In this document: positions 24,323 through 48,645 of the stretch, piece by piece
How positions within the stretch are numbered: position 1 is the first letter of the stretch
Layout of the letters: each line of letters starts with the position of its first letter
Assembly: GCF_900700375.1 (NCBI RefSeq)
Contig: NC_041707.1
Span: 10,570,046 to 10,634,045, forward strand
DNA: 64,000 nucleotides
Direction: 5' to 3'
Source: Denticeps clupeoides
Lineage: Eukaryota > Chordata > Actinopteri > Clupeiformes > Denticipitidae
Notes under the pieces: generated by a model
What the model saw: only the letters and a program-made list of their open reading frames with translations
What the model was told of the DNA's origin: nothing
The model's database searches: none
Program-made: the position numbers and the translations under genes

Positions 24323-27300
24323 ATGCCCTATACGCCATCTGGCTTTTTCTGTGACCGGTTGATCCGGGAAAGAGAGAGGAGAGACGGGGAAGGATCACTC
24401 AACAAGCCTTTGCGCTTTAATGGCCAGGACTACAACCTCCTGAAGCAGGAGTACATCCAGAAGAAGGCCCTGTTTGAGGATGACGCCTTTCCTGCCACTG
24501 TGGATTCCTTGGGTTACAAAGAGCTGGGACCCAAATCTAATAAAGTGAAGAACATCGTGTGGAAGAGGCCCAAGGTAGGACAAGAAAGTAGAGGGACACG
24601 CCCAACTTCTTCAGTGATTTGGTAGCTGGTATGGTTGTGTACAGTATGGTGTCTACCATATGGAGGGTGGTAGTAGCCTAGTGGGCAACACACTCGCCTA
24701 TGAACCAGAAGACCCAGGTTAAAATCCCACTTATTACCATTGTGTCCGCAAGACACTTAACCCCAAGTTGCTCCAGGGGGACTGTCCCTGTAACTACTTA
24801 TTGTAAGTCGCTCTGGATAAGGGTGTCTGATAAAATGCTGTAAATATGGAGTAGAGAACACTGGTGACATGTTCTTGGATGCACTGAAAAGGAGGACTTC
24901 ATACAAATCTTTAGTCATTTTAATATAGAATTAGTAGATGAGCTCAAGCTGATGAGCTCTGATTTGATACAAGAGACAATATGCTAAACCAATTATATTA
25001 CTTAACAATATATATAAAATTATTTATATATTGGTGGACTGGACTGGGAAAGAAGATCAGTGACTTATTAAATCTATATTTTTAAAATGTTTTATTTAAT
25101 TTATCTGTTTTAAATGCTAATAAAACACAGGCTATTTGCCTTCATCATAAATGTTGTGTATCAGGCTAATTTACTAAAAAACAAAACATTAAATTAGTAC
25201 AGTCTGTTATGTATAATCCCAAATGAATCAAACGAAGACTGTGAGGTATTGTACGGTTGGTGACGTGATGTATTGGCAAAAACATTTTTACATGATTTGA
25301 TCTTATTCCAGAAAAATTGGTTGTTTGGACAAATGATCAGAATATTTATAAGAAATTCAAGGATTGCCAATATTTGCATTTAATTCATATGTGTCATCTG
25401 CTTGTGTGCAACAGGAAATTTCTGACAACCCGCAGTTCATTGTTGGAGGAGCCAGCAGGACAGACATTTGCCAGGGTGATCTGGGTAATACATGCAAACA
25501 CTTGTTTCTGAGTTCTCATCAGTGTGTCTCTATCCATTATCTCCATCCCGATACGATACACAGGACTCAAACATCTCAGGATGTATGGGACATTTGTATG
25601 CATGATAGAGGCAAAAGAGGCCAAAACGACAAGCTCACTAAAATGACAGAAATAGCATCCCCACATAGTCTGTGACATGCCACTATTCTGAGATACTGTC
25701 TAGACTACAGAACATTCTAGGTGCTGTGTGTTTTCAGCAAATACATGTATGGGGGGGAGAGGGGTGAAACTCGGGGAGTGTTCATGCAGCGAAGACCCTA
25801 TGCATTGTGCTTACTCTATTAGAGGGGAATCCAAACAGCAGCATTTCTCATTGTCATTCCCTGTTTGTAAAAAAAAAAAAAAAAAAAAGTAAAAAAAGGG
25901 TGCAGAGGTAGGGGCAGGGTGTCTGTTGTGCCCCTCCCCTCAATAAAAGTGAACAATTATTTGTCCCCAGAGGCAGATAACAGCCTGGCATGTTTCCTGT
26001 TTGATAAGGTCTGCATTTGCGCTGCTTCTTGACCAGGTTTGTTCATTCTGTTCTCGGCTCTAGGTGACTGCTGGTTACTGGCTGCAATAGCTTGTTTGAC
26101 GTTGAACGAAAAGCTGCTCTACCGCGTTGTGCCTTCTGAACAGAGCTTCTCTGATGGCTATGCTGGACTCTTCCATTTCCAGGTTAGCAATGTCCGCCCC
26201 TGCTACCATGATCATGCTGTCTTGAGGACTGGCAGTGTTTTCCACTTTGTTACTTAACTTGAGTTCTGCGCAGTTCTGGCGCTACGGTGACTGGGTCGAC
26301 GTTGTTGTTGATGACCGTGTCCCCACCCTCAACAACCAGCTGGTGTTCACTAAATCTGCTGAGAGGAATGAGTTCTGGAGTGCCCTGTTGGAAAAGGCCT
26401 ATGCAAAGTGAGAGCCGGGCTGCACTGATTTTGCATCCGTGTCGTATCTCAGATTTTTTTTGTCTTCACTGTTACTTGTATGTGTCCTCACCTTTTGCAG
26501 ACTGCATGGCTCTTATGAGGCTCTTAAAGGTGGTAACACCACGGAGGGCATGGAAGACTTCACCGGGGGAGTGACAGAATTCTATGAAATGAAGGAAGCC
26601 CCAAAGGACCTGTACAAAATCATGCAAAAAGCACTGGAAAGAGGCTCCCTGATGGGCTGCTCTATTGATGTTAGCAACAACATAAAACTACCACATCGTC
26701 TTATTTGCCAAGCATGCTGCATAATCAATCGAAATAATGAACTTAATATGTGGCTTGCTTCCAGTCTCTGGTTCCTGCACGCTTTGAGACTCGGACTGTG
26801 ACTGGACTTGTAAAGGGTCATGCCTATTCTGTGACAGGGGTGGAGGAGGTAAAAGTTACATGATTAAGCATTTTTATTACTGCTGAACCCATGCAATTGG
26901 ACCCAGGATGACTGCAGAAAACATTGCTGTAGTTTTGTACTGCTGCAGAATGGCATAGCTAAAGCCACACTACTACTCCACTGCTGCTACTCTTCATTGT
27001 CCTGTACTTTCTTAAACATGCATTTTCAAATGCAATTTCCCCTGCAGTGTAAGCAAAACCAAACCCAGAACCAGTCTAAAGTGCGTTTGGTGCGTCTCCG
27101 TAACCCATGGGGTCAGGTGGAGTGGAATGGACCCTGGAGCGACAAGTAGGTTAAAAAGAAATCCAAAAGCTAACGATAAAGCATTATGTGCATCCTGGAT
27201 GTCATGTTTTTCCCCTCTCCATAGTTCAAAGGAATGGACAACACTGCCTAAAGTAGAGAAGGACAAGCTACAGCATCAGAATGCTGAGGATGGGGAGTTC

Positions 27301-30300
27301 TGGTGAGGAAACCACTGCCTGATGTCATGGCTAATAGTTAAAGATACAGTATTGCTGCCAAATTGGACGACCAGTTCTCCTCTGTTTCTCAATGCTTCAT
27401 GAAGGATGTCCTTTGAGGATTTTAAGAAGAATTACACCAAGATTGAGATCTGTAATCTCACCCCTGATGCGCTAGAGGATGACAAAATTCACAAGTGGAC
27501 TGTGTCTGTGAACGAGGGCCGTTGGGTGCGGGGTTGCTCTGCTGGGGGCTGCCGGAACTACCCAGGTTCAAAACCTCTGGATAACTCTTTGACATTTACC
27601 TCTTAAAATGATGCAACATCACCATGTCACTTTTTTTTTTCCAGACACCTTCTGGACAAATCCCCAGTACCGACTTCAGCTCCTGGAAGAAGATGACGAT
27701 CCTGATGACAATGAGGTTGCATGCAGTTTTGTTGTGTCCTTGATGCAGAAGAACCGTCGGAAAGAACGCAAGCTGGGAGCTAACCTGTTCACCATAGGAT
27801 TTGCCATCTATGAGGTACTCAAGTCCACATTCTAAAACCTTTTTTCCTCAATAGAGTGGATATTTCTTTATTTAATTAATAACAATAATTTCAAAATAAT
27901 TTCTCTTAATGCATCGTCAGAGATTTTAGAGCTGTGTCTCTGTTCCACTGTTCAATGAAGATAAAGGTTTTGTCTCGATTTCTTTCTACAGGTGCCAAAG
28001 GAGGTATGGGGTATGGTGGTTGGATGAAAACTTGTTTTGTCTGCTGAGATCATCAAAGGCTGCGATTTACACATGTTTAGTCTGAATGTATTTCATTTCT
28101 CCATATATTTTCTATATGGTTTGTATGTATGCTGACTGCCCTTTTGCCCTTCTTCTCCACCTTTATGTCAGATGCATGGAAACAAGCAGCACATGCAGAA
28201 GGAGTTTTTCCTGTTAAACACCTCAAAGGCACGCTCCAAGTCCTACATCAACCTTAGAGAGGTGACCCAGCGTTTCCGGCTGAGCCCTGGAGAGTACATC
28301 ATCGTGCCATCTACGTACGAGCCCCACCAGGAGGGCGAGTTCATCCTCCGTGTCTTCTCAGAAAAGAGGAACACCTCAGAGTACGTGAGAGTCAACACAG
28401 ACAAGAGTATTATGGGTTGGTTGGGTTTTTGAATTTTAGAGAGAAATATCCCTTTAAATATCTATATTGGCTATTACAGATGTGTACATATATCGATCAT
28501 AACATGAAGTATGCTAATTCTGTATGTTAAGCAGTGAGGGACATTATTTTTTACTTGCCTTTTTGTTTATTTGGGAAGGGTGGTGGATGGGATGCCTTGG
28601 TACCATATGGGTGGTGGGGAGTAATGACAGCAAGGACAAACAATTTTAACGGCGATTTGATTTGTAGACCTGGAAGAAATCGGCCCCAGTTCGAAGCTGT
28701 AATGGAATCTTTTTTAGGAGAAGCAACTTCCATTTTGGGCACTTTCTGGTAAAGATTTCCTTTCGGTATTAAACTCCTCAAATGGCCTCAGCAAAAGAAG
28801 AAGCCTGCAAGCTCAGCTGGGACCATGTGGGGCCAGACCCAGGATCTGACAGCAACATTTGGACTGAGCCCAGCACACAGTAGCCATCGGCCCCATAACT
28901 TTTTCAGCACTGTATGGAGTTGCCAACAACTGCTGTGGTTTTGCAGTATCTTGGTTGAAATTGGAAAGGATCAGTTATGCAACACTTAAGACATAATTCA
29001 ATGGAATTCTGGCATCAGTCTATGGCGTTCCACAGGGAAAAAACTAACGATTTATATGAGCTAACAATATTTTGTTTGCAGACTTAAAAAAGGTAAGTAT
29101 GTGATATGTGATATAGTTAGGTAAATATATGCAGCAAACCACACGAAATGTCATACACATAAGGAGAGTTAGCTCTCTTAGTTCTTTGCATCAGTCTAAA
29201 ATGGGCGATCGTGGCACAAGGCATATGGGTCTTGTGATCCATATGTTAAAAAAAGTGTGGGTTACCATGGTGATCAATTATTTGTTGGTTTCTGTTCAGG
29301 GAGATTGAGAACAGGATCGAGGCTGACCATCCAGAGGTAAGTACTAATAATATATATAGTAACATATTCATTGAAATTAGGAGTTACTCAGAGTTCAACT
29401 CTTGGCTCCTTCTGCTTTTGAATACATCATCTTTGTAATGTACTGGTATTAAATTCATTGTTAAATGAGTCAATGAATATAAATATTTTCAGCCTATATA
29501 TGGTGAGACAGTAAATCAATAAAATCAGCAAAATAGCAGTATATAGAAAAACTGAACAGTATGAACATTGCCACCAATAGATAATAGAACATATCTGAAA
29601 TATTTATTACAAAAATGGTGGTTGGTGATGTGAAAAGGGAATGATATCATTGTCATCAATATTTTTCCCTTCTCTGTTGATCTCATTGCTCTCATTCAGC
29701 CTGCACCAGCCTCAGCAGGGGAAGAAAGTGAAGAGGAACAGCAGTTTCGGACCATCTTCCAGCAGATTGCCGGGGACGTGAGTACTGAGATGCCAGGGAA
29801 CGCTGGGGGGACTGTGAGTATGGTGGTGGGATGGGGGGTGTTAGGGGTCAAAGGCTAACTTTTCTATAATGCACAGTTTGGGGTCACGTTGTGATTTATA
29901 TTCAGTCATATTCAATTCATACACAGAGTATCTGCTCTTTTATTCTCACAGGAAATGGAGATCACAGCAAATGAGTTGAAGAACGTGCTAAACAGGGTTC
30001 TTTCTGAACGTAAGTGTAGCATTTCCATGACATATAATATATCATAACTACACCATACAGACCTTCAAGATCCCTGTACCCCTACCTGTCCCACTACACA
30101 GACAGGGAAATTAGAACAGATGGATTCAGTCTGGAGAGTTGCAGGAGCATGATTGCACTTATGGATGTATCCTTTGTATCAACTTTACAGATATGTACAG
30201 GACCTTATCAGTTCCTTCAAACAATAATGTCATAAAAAAGTTTTATATGGGGTGCTGTTTGTATTCTGCAAGGTCTCTTTTGGACATCTGCTTTCCTTCA

Positions 30301-31703
30301 GCTACCTCTGTTAGGGGTTGACGCAGCAAATCAACACAAATTGAACGAGAATTGCTGGTGTCTTCCTCTTGTAAGTCGCTTTGGATAAAAGCGTCTGCTA
30401 AATAAAGTAAAGTAAAGTAAATTGAGATGGCAAAGGTTTTATGCCCGATCAATTAAATGTTTTTATTTGGTAATGCCTTCAGTTAATAGTATTACTTAGA
30501 CAGATTTGGGATAGGCCATGTGTTGTATCCTTAACGGTAATGGTACAGATGGATGGAACAGGCAGACTTAATCTTCAGGAATTCAGGCATCTGTGGAACA
30601 AGATCAAGCAATGGCAGGTGTGTGTGTGTGTGTGTGTCACTGTCAACATATCAGGTGGTTCCTAGGTTTGCAGCTATGCACACAAGTTTCACACATATTT
30701 GTGTTTAATCAACAGGGAATCTTCAGACACTATGATAGTCAGCAGACTGGGAGCATTAACAGCTATGAGATGAGAAATGCTGTCAATGATGCAGGTAAGC
30801 AAACACAGATCTTGGATCTTCAATAACAGATTAATGGCTTATATTTTAATTAGGGCTGTCAAAATTGAGGTGATAATACATAAATGCACAATTTAATGCA
30901 GCTGTCTTATTTACTTTGTGTGTGAAAAATGAAATTAATCACAATCACAAATTTGCAATACATTTTTAAAAAATTTTAATTGATGGCCCTAATTATAATA
31001 TCCATATTATGTGCTGTACAGTACTAGTGACAAAATTGACTCTAACACATTTGTCGCTGTTCAGTTATGTGTTCTGTGCCCCGTTCAGGATTCCGTCTCA
31101 ACAACCAACTGTATGATATCATCTCCATGCGCTACGCAAATGAGAGCATGAACATTGACTTTGACAGCTTCATTAGCTGTCTGGTGCGGTTGGAGGGCAT
31201 GTTCAGTAAGTGAAAATAAAGGGAAAGTAGCATTTTCATTCTTTTCTGCAATAAGACGACTGTAAGCTTCTTGTAGAAATTTGTATGTGGATAAATAAAT
31301 GTGTACCTTCAAACCCCATCTTAGAAAAGCACATGGAGCAACTGAGTATGTCTGATGCAATCCTGTATTATTGCAGGAGCATTCCAGGCATTTGACCAGG
31401 ACGGAGATGGCATGATCAGACTCAGTGTCCTCGAGGTAAAGTCAACTCTTTGAAATACTTAAGTGTGTTCACAAATTTATTGCTGGAAGATGCTGTATAC
31501 CATCGCATGTAGTATCTCAGTAAAATGCAACACATAAATGCATAATTGCATTTCTTTAATCAATCTCCCGCTTAATGGACACAAGTGCTGGAAATGATCT
31601 GCATTTGATACTTTTGAAGTTTAATAATGACATATAATCCAATAGCCAAGCATTTATGTGTATTTTCTATGTGCAGTGGCTTCAGCTGACCATGTACGCC
31701 TAG
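24323..31703 (+). CDS. capn3: Calpain-3, form lacking NS, IS1 and IS2 (Lp82-like)
   Basis: Twenty-one coding exons: 24323-24574, 25415-25484, 26064-26182, 26274-26407, 26501-26669, 26765-26848, 27048-27145, 27225-27302, 27405-27565, 27645-27814, 27992-28003, 28172-28380, 29300-29336, 29700-29777, 29952-30009, 30102-30166, 30549-30617, 30716-30794, 31089-31205, 31377-31435, 31677-31703. Phases join: 2145 nt, 714 aa. The order is a short N-terminal leader, protease core with Cys110 (GDCWLLAA), His267 (KGHAYSVTG) and Asn295 ([10 protein letters not shown]), a C2-like domain, then a penta-EF-hand domain ending WLQLTMYA. The EF-hand part ([31 protein letters not shown]) and the 12-nt VPKE exon are calpain-3-like, and gene order agrees. 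Calpains are calcium-activated cytosolic cysteine proteases. Muscle-specific inserts are absent. No broken residue is seen. Confidence 0.9.
24668..24846 (+). repeat. tRNA-derived SINE, family A, copy 3
   Basis: A box TAGCCTAGTGGGCAAC, a decayed B box (GGTTAAAATCCC), then the usual body and 3' module, ending AATGCTGTAAATA without a repeated tail. It lies in CAPN3 intron 1. The B-box change suggests an older or inactive copy. Confidence 0.88.
30361..30421 (+). repeat. SINE 3' module with AGTAA tail
   Basis: TAAGTCGCTTTGGATAAAAG, then GCGTCTGCTAAATA, is followed by four AGTAA units. It is a variant of the family A 3' module with a different tail, in a CAPN3 intron between the exon at 30102 and the one at 30549. 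Only the 3' end is clear. Confidence 0.65.
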
Positions 31704-34308
31704 ACAATGTTAGAAAGAACAAGAAAGGACCTACCGTTACCTCAACATACACCGTTCCAGGCAGTTTCCTCCAGCTCCAGCAGAACCACAGCATCACTAG
31801 TACCTCTGCTTTGCCATTCTTAACCTCCAAATTCTTCCGGTCTGTCTTACTATTTACCATTTCATCTCAGCTTTGCACAAAAAAAACCCAAAAAACCTCT
31901 GGAGTCTTTCGAGAACTCTCAGGTCTCTTCTATAGAATTCTTGGTAATGTCCATAATTTTCTCTCAGGCACAGAACGCACACAAGACCTCTCATTTCCTG
32001 TTACACTGCAGGTACCTCATAGGCAAACCACTTCAGAATTCACAATTCTCCCTACTGTTCATCTGCACCTTGGAGATCTGCTTGGTGGTCTTTTATCCAA
32101 GTCAGTTCACAGAGTTCTTTGCTGTTTTCTCCCTTGGTGTCACCTCATTATGTAAGACTATCCTAAACCTGGGGTCCTATGAAAACATGGATGTGTTGGG
32201 TGAAATGGAGCCTTCTTTTTACCCTGTACACAAGTGTGAAGAACATCCATGACCATTCCAGAGGCTTATGCAAACAGGTTACAGACAGGCCCTATTTCTG
32301 GAAATCAGGCCACAAACATGAGTTTAGGTTGGACTTTTTTTGACTTCCCATTAAAGCTTTGTTCAACTGAGTGTACTGAATTTTTAACACTTTTAACCAA
32401 ATAAAACATTATTCAGCTCTTGGTTGGAGTGCTTTTCAAGGAATCAATGATTCTTCTTTGTGTTCTTTGTGTCTTAAGCAGAGGCTTTAAAAATTGAATA
32501 ACTAACACACAGAGGATGTGTCATTCTTTATTTTAAAGTTGCTCTTTCATTAATTTTCTTACAAAAAAATAATATAACAATTTGTATTAGCAAAGATCAG
32601 GAAAGCAGGAATATCAAGTTAGAGAGAAACTCAATGCTCTGCTCAGCACAAAACAAAAAGAAAAGTCTTTAATGAAACAGAAAAGGTGCAGACACATCTA
32701 ATTACCGTTGGCTCTCAGCTCCTTATGCATGACAGGAAAGAAAAGGAACACGGCTGGTGTTGATAACGTCTAAAACATTACAGGGCGGCAGCATGGCACT
32801 GATGTGTATGGTCGAATGTAAAAAAAAAAAAAAAAAAAAAACGTGTGCGTGTTGATAGTTGGTTTGAGATGGGAGGAAGGTTCTGATAGTCCCCCAATAT
32901 GCCTCCTTCACTCACTTCCACTGACAACCGTGTCACGAACACAACATAAAGAAAAAGCAACCGTGTGTTGTCCCTGCTCTAATAAAAGGTTAAAAAGAAA
33001 CCTTTAGGTTAAAATAAAATGTTCCTCAAATAAAATTTTACGCTTAAAGTGATCACACACTCAAAAAGGATGCATGTGATGAGTTGAACAAATGCCATTA
33101 TTTTAGGACTGGCACAGAACTGTTGCTAACGTCACATCTTATGGCAAGGGTTGTCTGCTGTAGCTTGTGTTAACTAGCAGGTCAGCCCTTTCTTGTTGTG
33201 AAGATGTGATGTTAGGGAACATGCTTCATGCTTCACTTTGTTCCAGTCTTAGTGCTGTTCAAAGTAAAACCCCAGTGCCTGCTACTCGAAAGTCACCGGT
33301 CCTCAGGGACACGCTCGCAGTCACACTGGTTCAAGCTCAGATTAGCACATAGCACACACACCTAACTGCCAATCCCCTGACACAATCACAGCAAACTTTC
33401 CTTAAAAAGGCAATAACCTCAGACTGAAATCACTGCACACCAAACCGCAGCCTCATCCGCCTTTCTAGAGCAAACACCTTCTAAACACCTCTGCAGGTTT
33501 CATTTAAAAATAATTACCGAGCAGAAATGGGTGTTGGGAGTTACCCCATAGTGACCATAAAAAGGAGCTTCCGGTAAGTTGCTGAGGTGTCCAGTTAAAA
33601 CTCCATGCACAGTTGCTCAACAAAGCAAAAAGTCTCGTACTTTCACATCTTAAAACATCAAAAGGCCTCAAGATAAGATTTACCTTAAACATTCACTTGC
33701 AATGTCCATTAAAACAAAGCAAAAACAAAATAACAGGAAAATACAAGAAAAAAAAAAAAAAGAAAAGGTAGCAGGCTGAGCGAGCAGAGACTCTCAAACC
33801 TGATCCTGTTTTTATAACCATATCTTTATTTCAGAACAAGTGTTCCTTTTTTTTTTTTTTGGTCGACATCTGTGTATGTTGGAATAGAACACAGGATACA
33901 GTCAAAATACTGTACACCTACTCTCTTCATGGAAACGTGACAGAGCCTTGCTATGGCATTAGAAAAATAGTGCGGGCTCTGTCCAGTCTTACAGAGACTA
34001 AAGCTTAACAACGTAAGCTGAGGTTGACAAAACAGTGACAGAAAAACAGAGACAACGTGGGAAGAGACAGGAAATGTCCATCAGAACACCAACATGAGAG
34101 GGGACTTAAAACTGGCCAAATTTGGTGAGGTGGCAGCCAATAAAATGAAATCTCTCAAAACTTCTTTTCATTTCTGGATGCTGGTGTCTGATGGCACATG
34201 TAAAAGGTTGAAGAGGCACAGAGTTCCTGCATTGGTCTGTTTAGATCTTGACTTGACTAAAATGGAGGAGGGGCAATTGGGGTGGGGCACTGCTGATGGG
34301 CGTTCCTC
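31704..34308. other. Tail-to-tail 3' regions of CAPN3 (plus) and ZNF106 (minus)
   Basis: The CAPN3 3' untranslated region probably runs to the AATAAA at 32400-32405. For ZNF106, AATAAA on the minus strand occurs at 33830-33825 (480 bp past the stop) and at 32532-32527. If the distal site is used, the two transcripts end about 120 bp apart. A 166-residue plus-strand open frame at 31658-32155 is a chance frame over the CAPN3 tail and resembles no family. A runs lie at 32820-32840 and 33749-33762, and a T run at 33847-33860. Confidence 0.55.
32400..32405 (+). terminator. Candidate poly(A) signal of CAPN3
   Basis: AATAAA about 700 bp after the CAPN3 stop codon, the first clear hexamer in its 3' region. 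Confidence 0.5.
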
Positions 34309-45694
<11,386 letters not shown>

Positions 45695-48069
45695 ACTGAT
45701 GTTAGTTGTCAGGCCATCCTTAACAGAAAGAAACCTGAGGACAAAGGAGAACACCACATTGAAAATCTAACAATCATTTAGTTTTAATTTTACATTATTT
45801 CTTCTGGGAAAGATCTATTAAAATGTTCATTTCCACAGGCCGTTTCCATATACATGGACTGAGTGGAGAAAACGCTCTTGACTGTCACTTTCCCACCAAC
45901 CCCCATTAGAAGCTTGTATTTCACTGGAGTTCATACTGGACATACTGGGCTAATTCAAGCCTGCTGATAGTGTATCTCCCAGCCTGAATGCTAGGCCTGT
46001 GACTGGGTAATGCCTGAACAAGTTCATGAGACAGGAGACTGCCCCTGGAAAAAATAGGGGTCAAACCGTAGCAATGCCAACCCAGACTTTTGATGGACTT
46101 TACATGAATCAATCGAATATTGAATATTATAAAATCTTTATAAAAGACAAACATTAACTTGTGGACATCACACTTTAACATCACAATGAATAAACTGTTA
46201 GGACATAAAAGAAATAAAATAAACTGTCACTAATTAATATATAACAGAATCATCATCATCATCCTTTCCGTACCCGCCTGACTTCTGCTGACCTACCACC
46301 ATGGCTCTCAGCCTATTTCTGTCTCTCTGGAATGGTGTGAAGAGATCATGTAGTTCGACTAACCCATTTGTACGAGAGTGGGAGGCAGGCAGGAGGTATT
46401 AACACACTTTGAAAAGGAAATACTTCTTAGTACAAAAGACATATGTACCATGGATATACGCCACATGCCCTTCATTACAAAAAAAGTGAAATCAAGGCAA
46501 TGCTTTACCAACAAGCAAATAATACAATAAAAGGTCTGGTGTGTGACACAATATGCAATAATATGCAAATAAAATATAAACAATGATGAAATTAGGTTGA
46601 TACACTTTATGTAACATTTAAAATCAAGACCTTGAATGAGACTGGAGACCATAATTGTTTAAGTTTGCCATTTTCTTTAATTGCACTAGATACAGTGTAT
46701 GGGTGTGTTTCAAATGTGCTTTTCTTTGTGACAGAAGCAACAAGCCTGTCCCAATTTTGAGAAGGATGGTACTCGGTTGCAATATTTATTACACAGATTT
46801 TCAAGGTGGTGCACAGGTGTAAGTGAACATTGAAAGCAGGAAAACTAAGCAAGCGCAAGGGCATGGGCACGTTAAACTGTGATGTCAGCACACTGGGTCA
46901 GAGAGTCCACAAAAACGCACGGTCATGTGTGGCCTCCCCTGTGCAAAGTGACCAGTACTGACCAAAACTGATCAAAGTACAACCAGTGAATAAAGTAATG
47001 GGTAACCGAGAGTCACTGTTGCATGTGAGAAATACACAAGGTTGCGAATGCAAGTAACCATGCAGGCCCCTGTCCATCAGTACCTGTACAGTGGACACAC
47101 GAGTGTCAGAACAAAGCCTACAGTGAATTTAAGAAGGTGGCCCCACAGATTTTAAATACATTGCATGGTTCGTACTTAGCGATGCTTCCTTGTCTAGAAC
47201 AGTGCCACTCCACAATTTAACTGATGTTGGCGCAGGTAAGAACGATGGAAGACCTGATTGTGGACACACACACTATTATTGCAGCATTGTCATCTTAGGG
47301 GACGTTGCCAAGCTTTTTTGTAATTTACTAGAAGTTTACATCCTTTTCCAGTAAATACCAATTGGAAAGATTTGTTTCCACAACAGTAATTGTTTTGCAA
47401 ACCCCTAATTAGCCAACCGATCGCGTTAAAAACACCGCAGTCTCTGGACAGACTAAACAAACAGCAATCCACAGACACGCTAGCCGGGCAAAACAACAAA
47501 TCGGGGCTTAACATGGCCAAGGCACGCAAACGAACACGACTGGCAACGCGATCACATTTCCAAAAGCAGTTAAAGGTTGTTGCGTGAGCATATATTTCCA
47601 CCTCCAGACACCAAGCACGTTTCATTGCTCTGGTCAGCGATAAGGCGATCGGCGTTAACAAATGAACAAGCGGCCGCAGGTTAGAAGTTGTACCTGCAAA
47701 ATCACACACTTAACACAGACTGTACCTCTTTATCCAAGCACACGTCGCTTAACGTGGCTGGTGGATTGAACCTCATGCTTGCAGGTAGGTCGCGCTCACT
47801 TGAGAAGGCTAACTCGCTAGCTTTGCTGCCTCAGGGCTGTTCCCGAACTACTTCCGGTGCATCGGTCGAGTGGCGTTTACTGTTGCCAGGTCACAGGTTT
47901 TCGGAGTTCATTATTATATTGTTTATTATATGTTATTATCCGTACATTCTATTTAGCAGATGTTTATTACAATGTTTTCTGACTGGCATTGTTTCCGGTC
48001 GCACACTTTTTTTTTTGCTTGTGTAGTGATTCGGCCGAAGAGCGATGTAGACAGGGACCAATATATGAA

Positions 48070-48645
48070 CAGTACAGGCCAAACGTTTGGACACGCCTTC
48101 TCATTCAATGTGTTTTCTTTATTTTCATGACATGTACATTGGTAGATTCTCACTGAAGGCATCAAAACTATGAATGAACACATGTGGAGTTATGTAGACC
48201 TGGCCTCCACAGTCGAGATGGTTTGGGGTGAGCTATAGGGTGATATAGGGTGGTAGTAGCCTAGTGGGTAACACACTCGCCTATGAACCAGAAGACCCGG
48301 GTTCGAATCCCACTTACTACCATTGTGTCCCTGAGCAAGACACTTAACCCTGAGTTGCTCCAGGGAGACTGTCCCTGTAAATACTGATTGTAAGTCGCTC
48401 TGGATAAGGGCGTCTGATAAATGCTGTAAATCGAGAGAATGCCAAGAGTGTGCAAAGCAGTAATCAGAGCAAAGAAACTAGAATATAAAACATGTTTTAA
48501 GTTATTTCACCTTTTTTTGTTAAGTACATAACTCCACATGTGTTCATTCAGTTTTAATGCCTTCAGTTAGAATCTGCTAATGTAAATGGTCATGAAAATA
48601 AAAAAAAACACATTGAATGTGTCCAAACTTTTAACCTGTACTGTA
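48070..48645. mobile_element. Tc1-like DNA transposon, internally deleted, with SINE inserted
   Basis: Its ends are inverted: AGTACAGGCCAAACGTTTGG at 48071 against a right end whose inverse is ACAGTACAGGTTAAAAGTTT. The subterminal sequence (CACATGTGGAGTTATGTA and its inverse at about 48520) also mirrors. Only fragments of the transposase gene remain (ATCGAGAGAATGCCAAGAGT). A family A SINE (48251-48430) splits it. Confidence 0.8.
48251..48430 (+). repeat. tRNA-derived SINE, family A, copy 4
   Basis: Intact A box (TAGCCTAGTGGGTAAC) and B box (GGTTCGAATCCC), standard body, and 3' module ending AATGCTGTAAAT. The intact B box and clean body make it one of the youngest-looking copies. Nested in the Tc1-like element. 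Confidence 0.9.

Noticed and set aside
29082-29092. 11-nt AAA-rich segment between a good acceptor and a GTAAGT donor in CAPN3, considered as a relic of the IS2 lysine microexon
   Set aside because: It lies before the exon at 29300, not after it where IS2 belongs, and including 11 nt would break the reading frame.
31658-32155. 166-codon plus-strand open frame after CAPN3
   Set aside because: It overlaps the last CAPN3 exon in another frame and continues through the 3' region. Composition is ordinary 3' UTR and it resembles no family.
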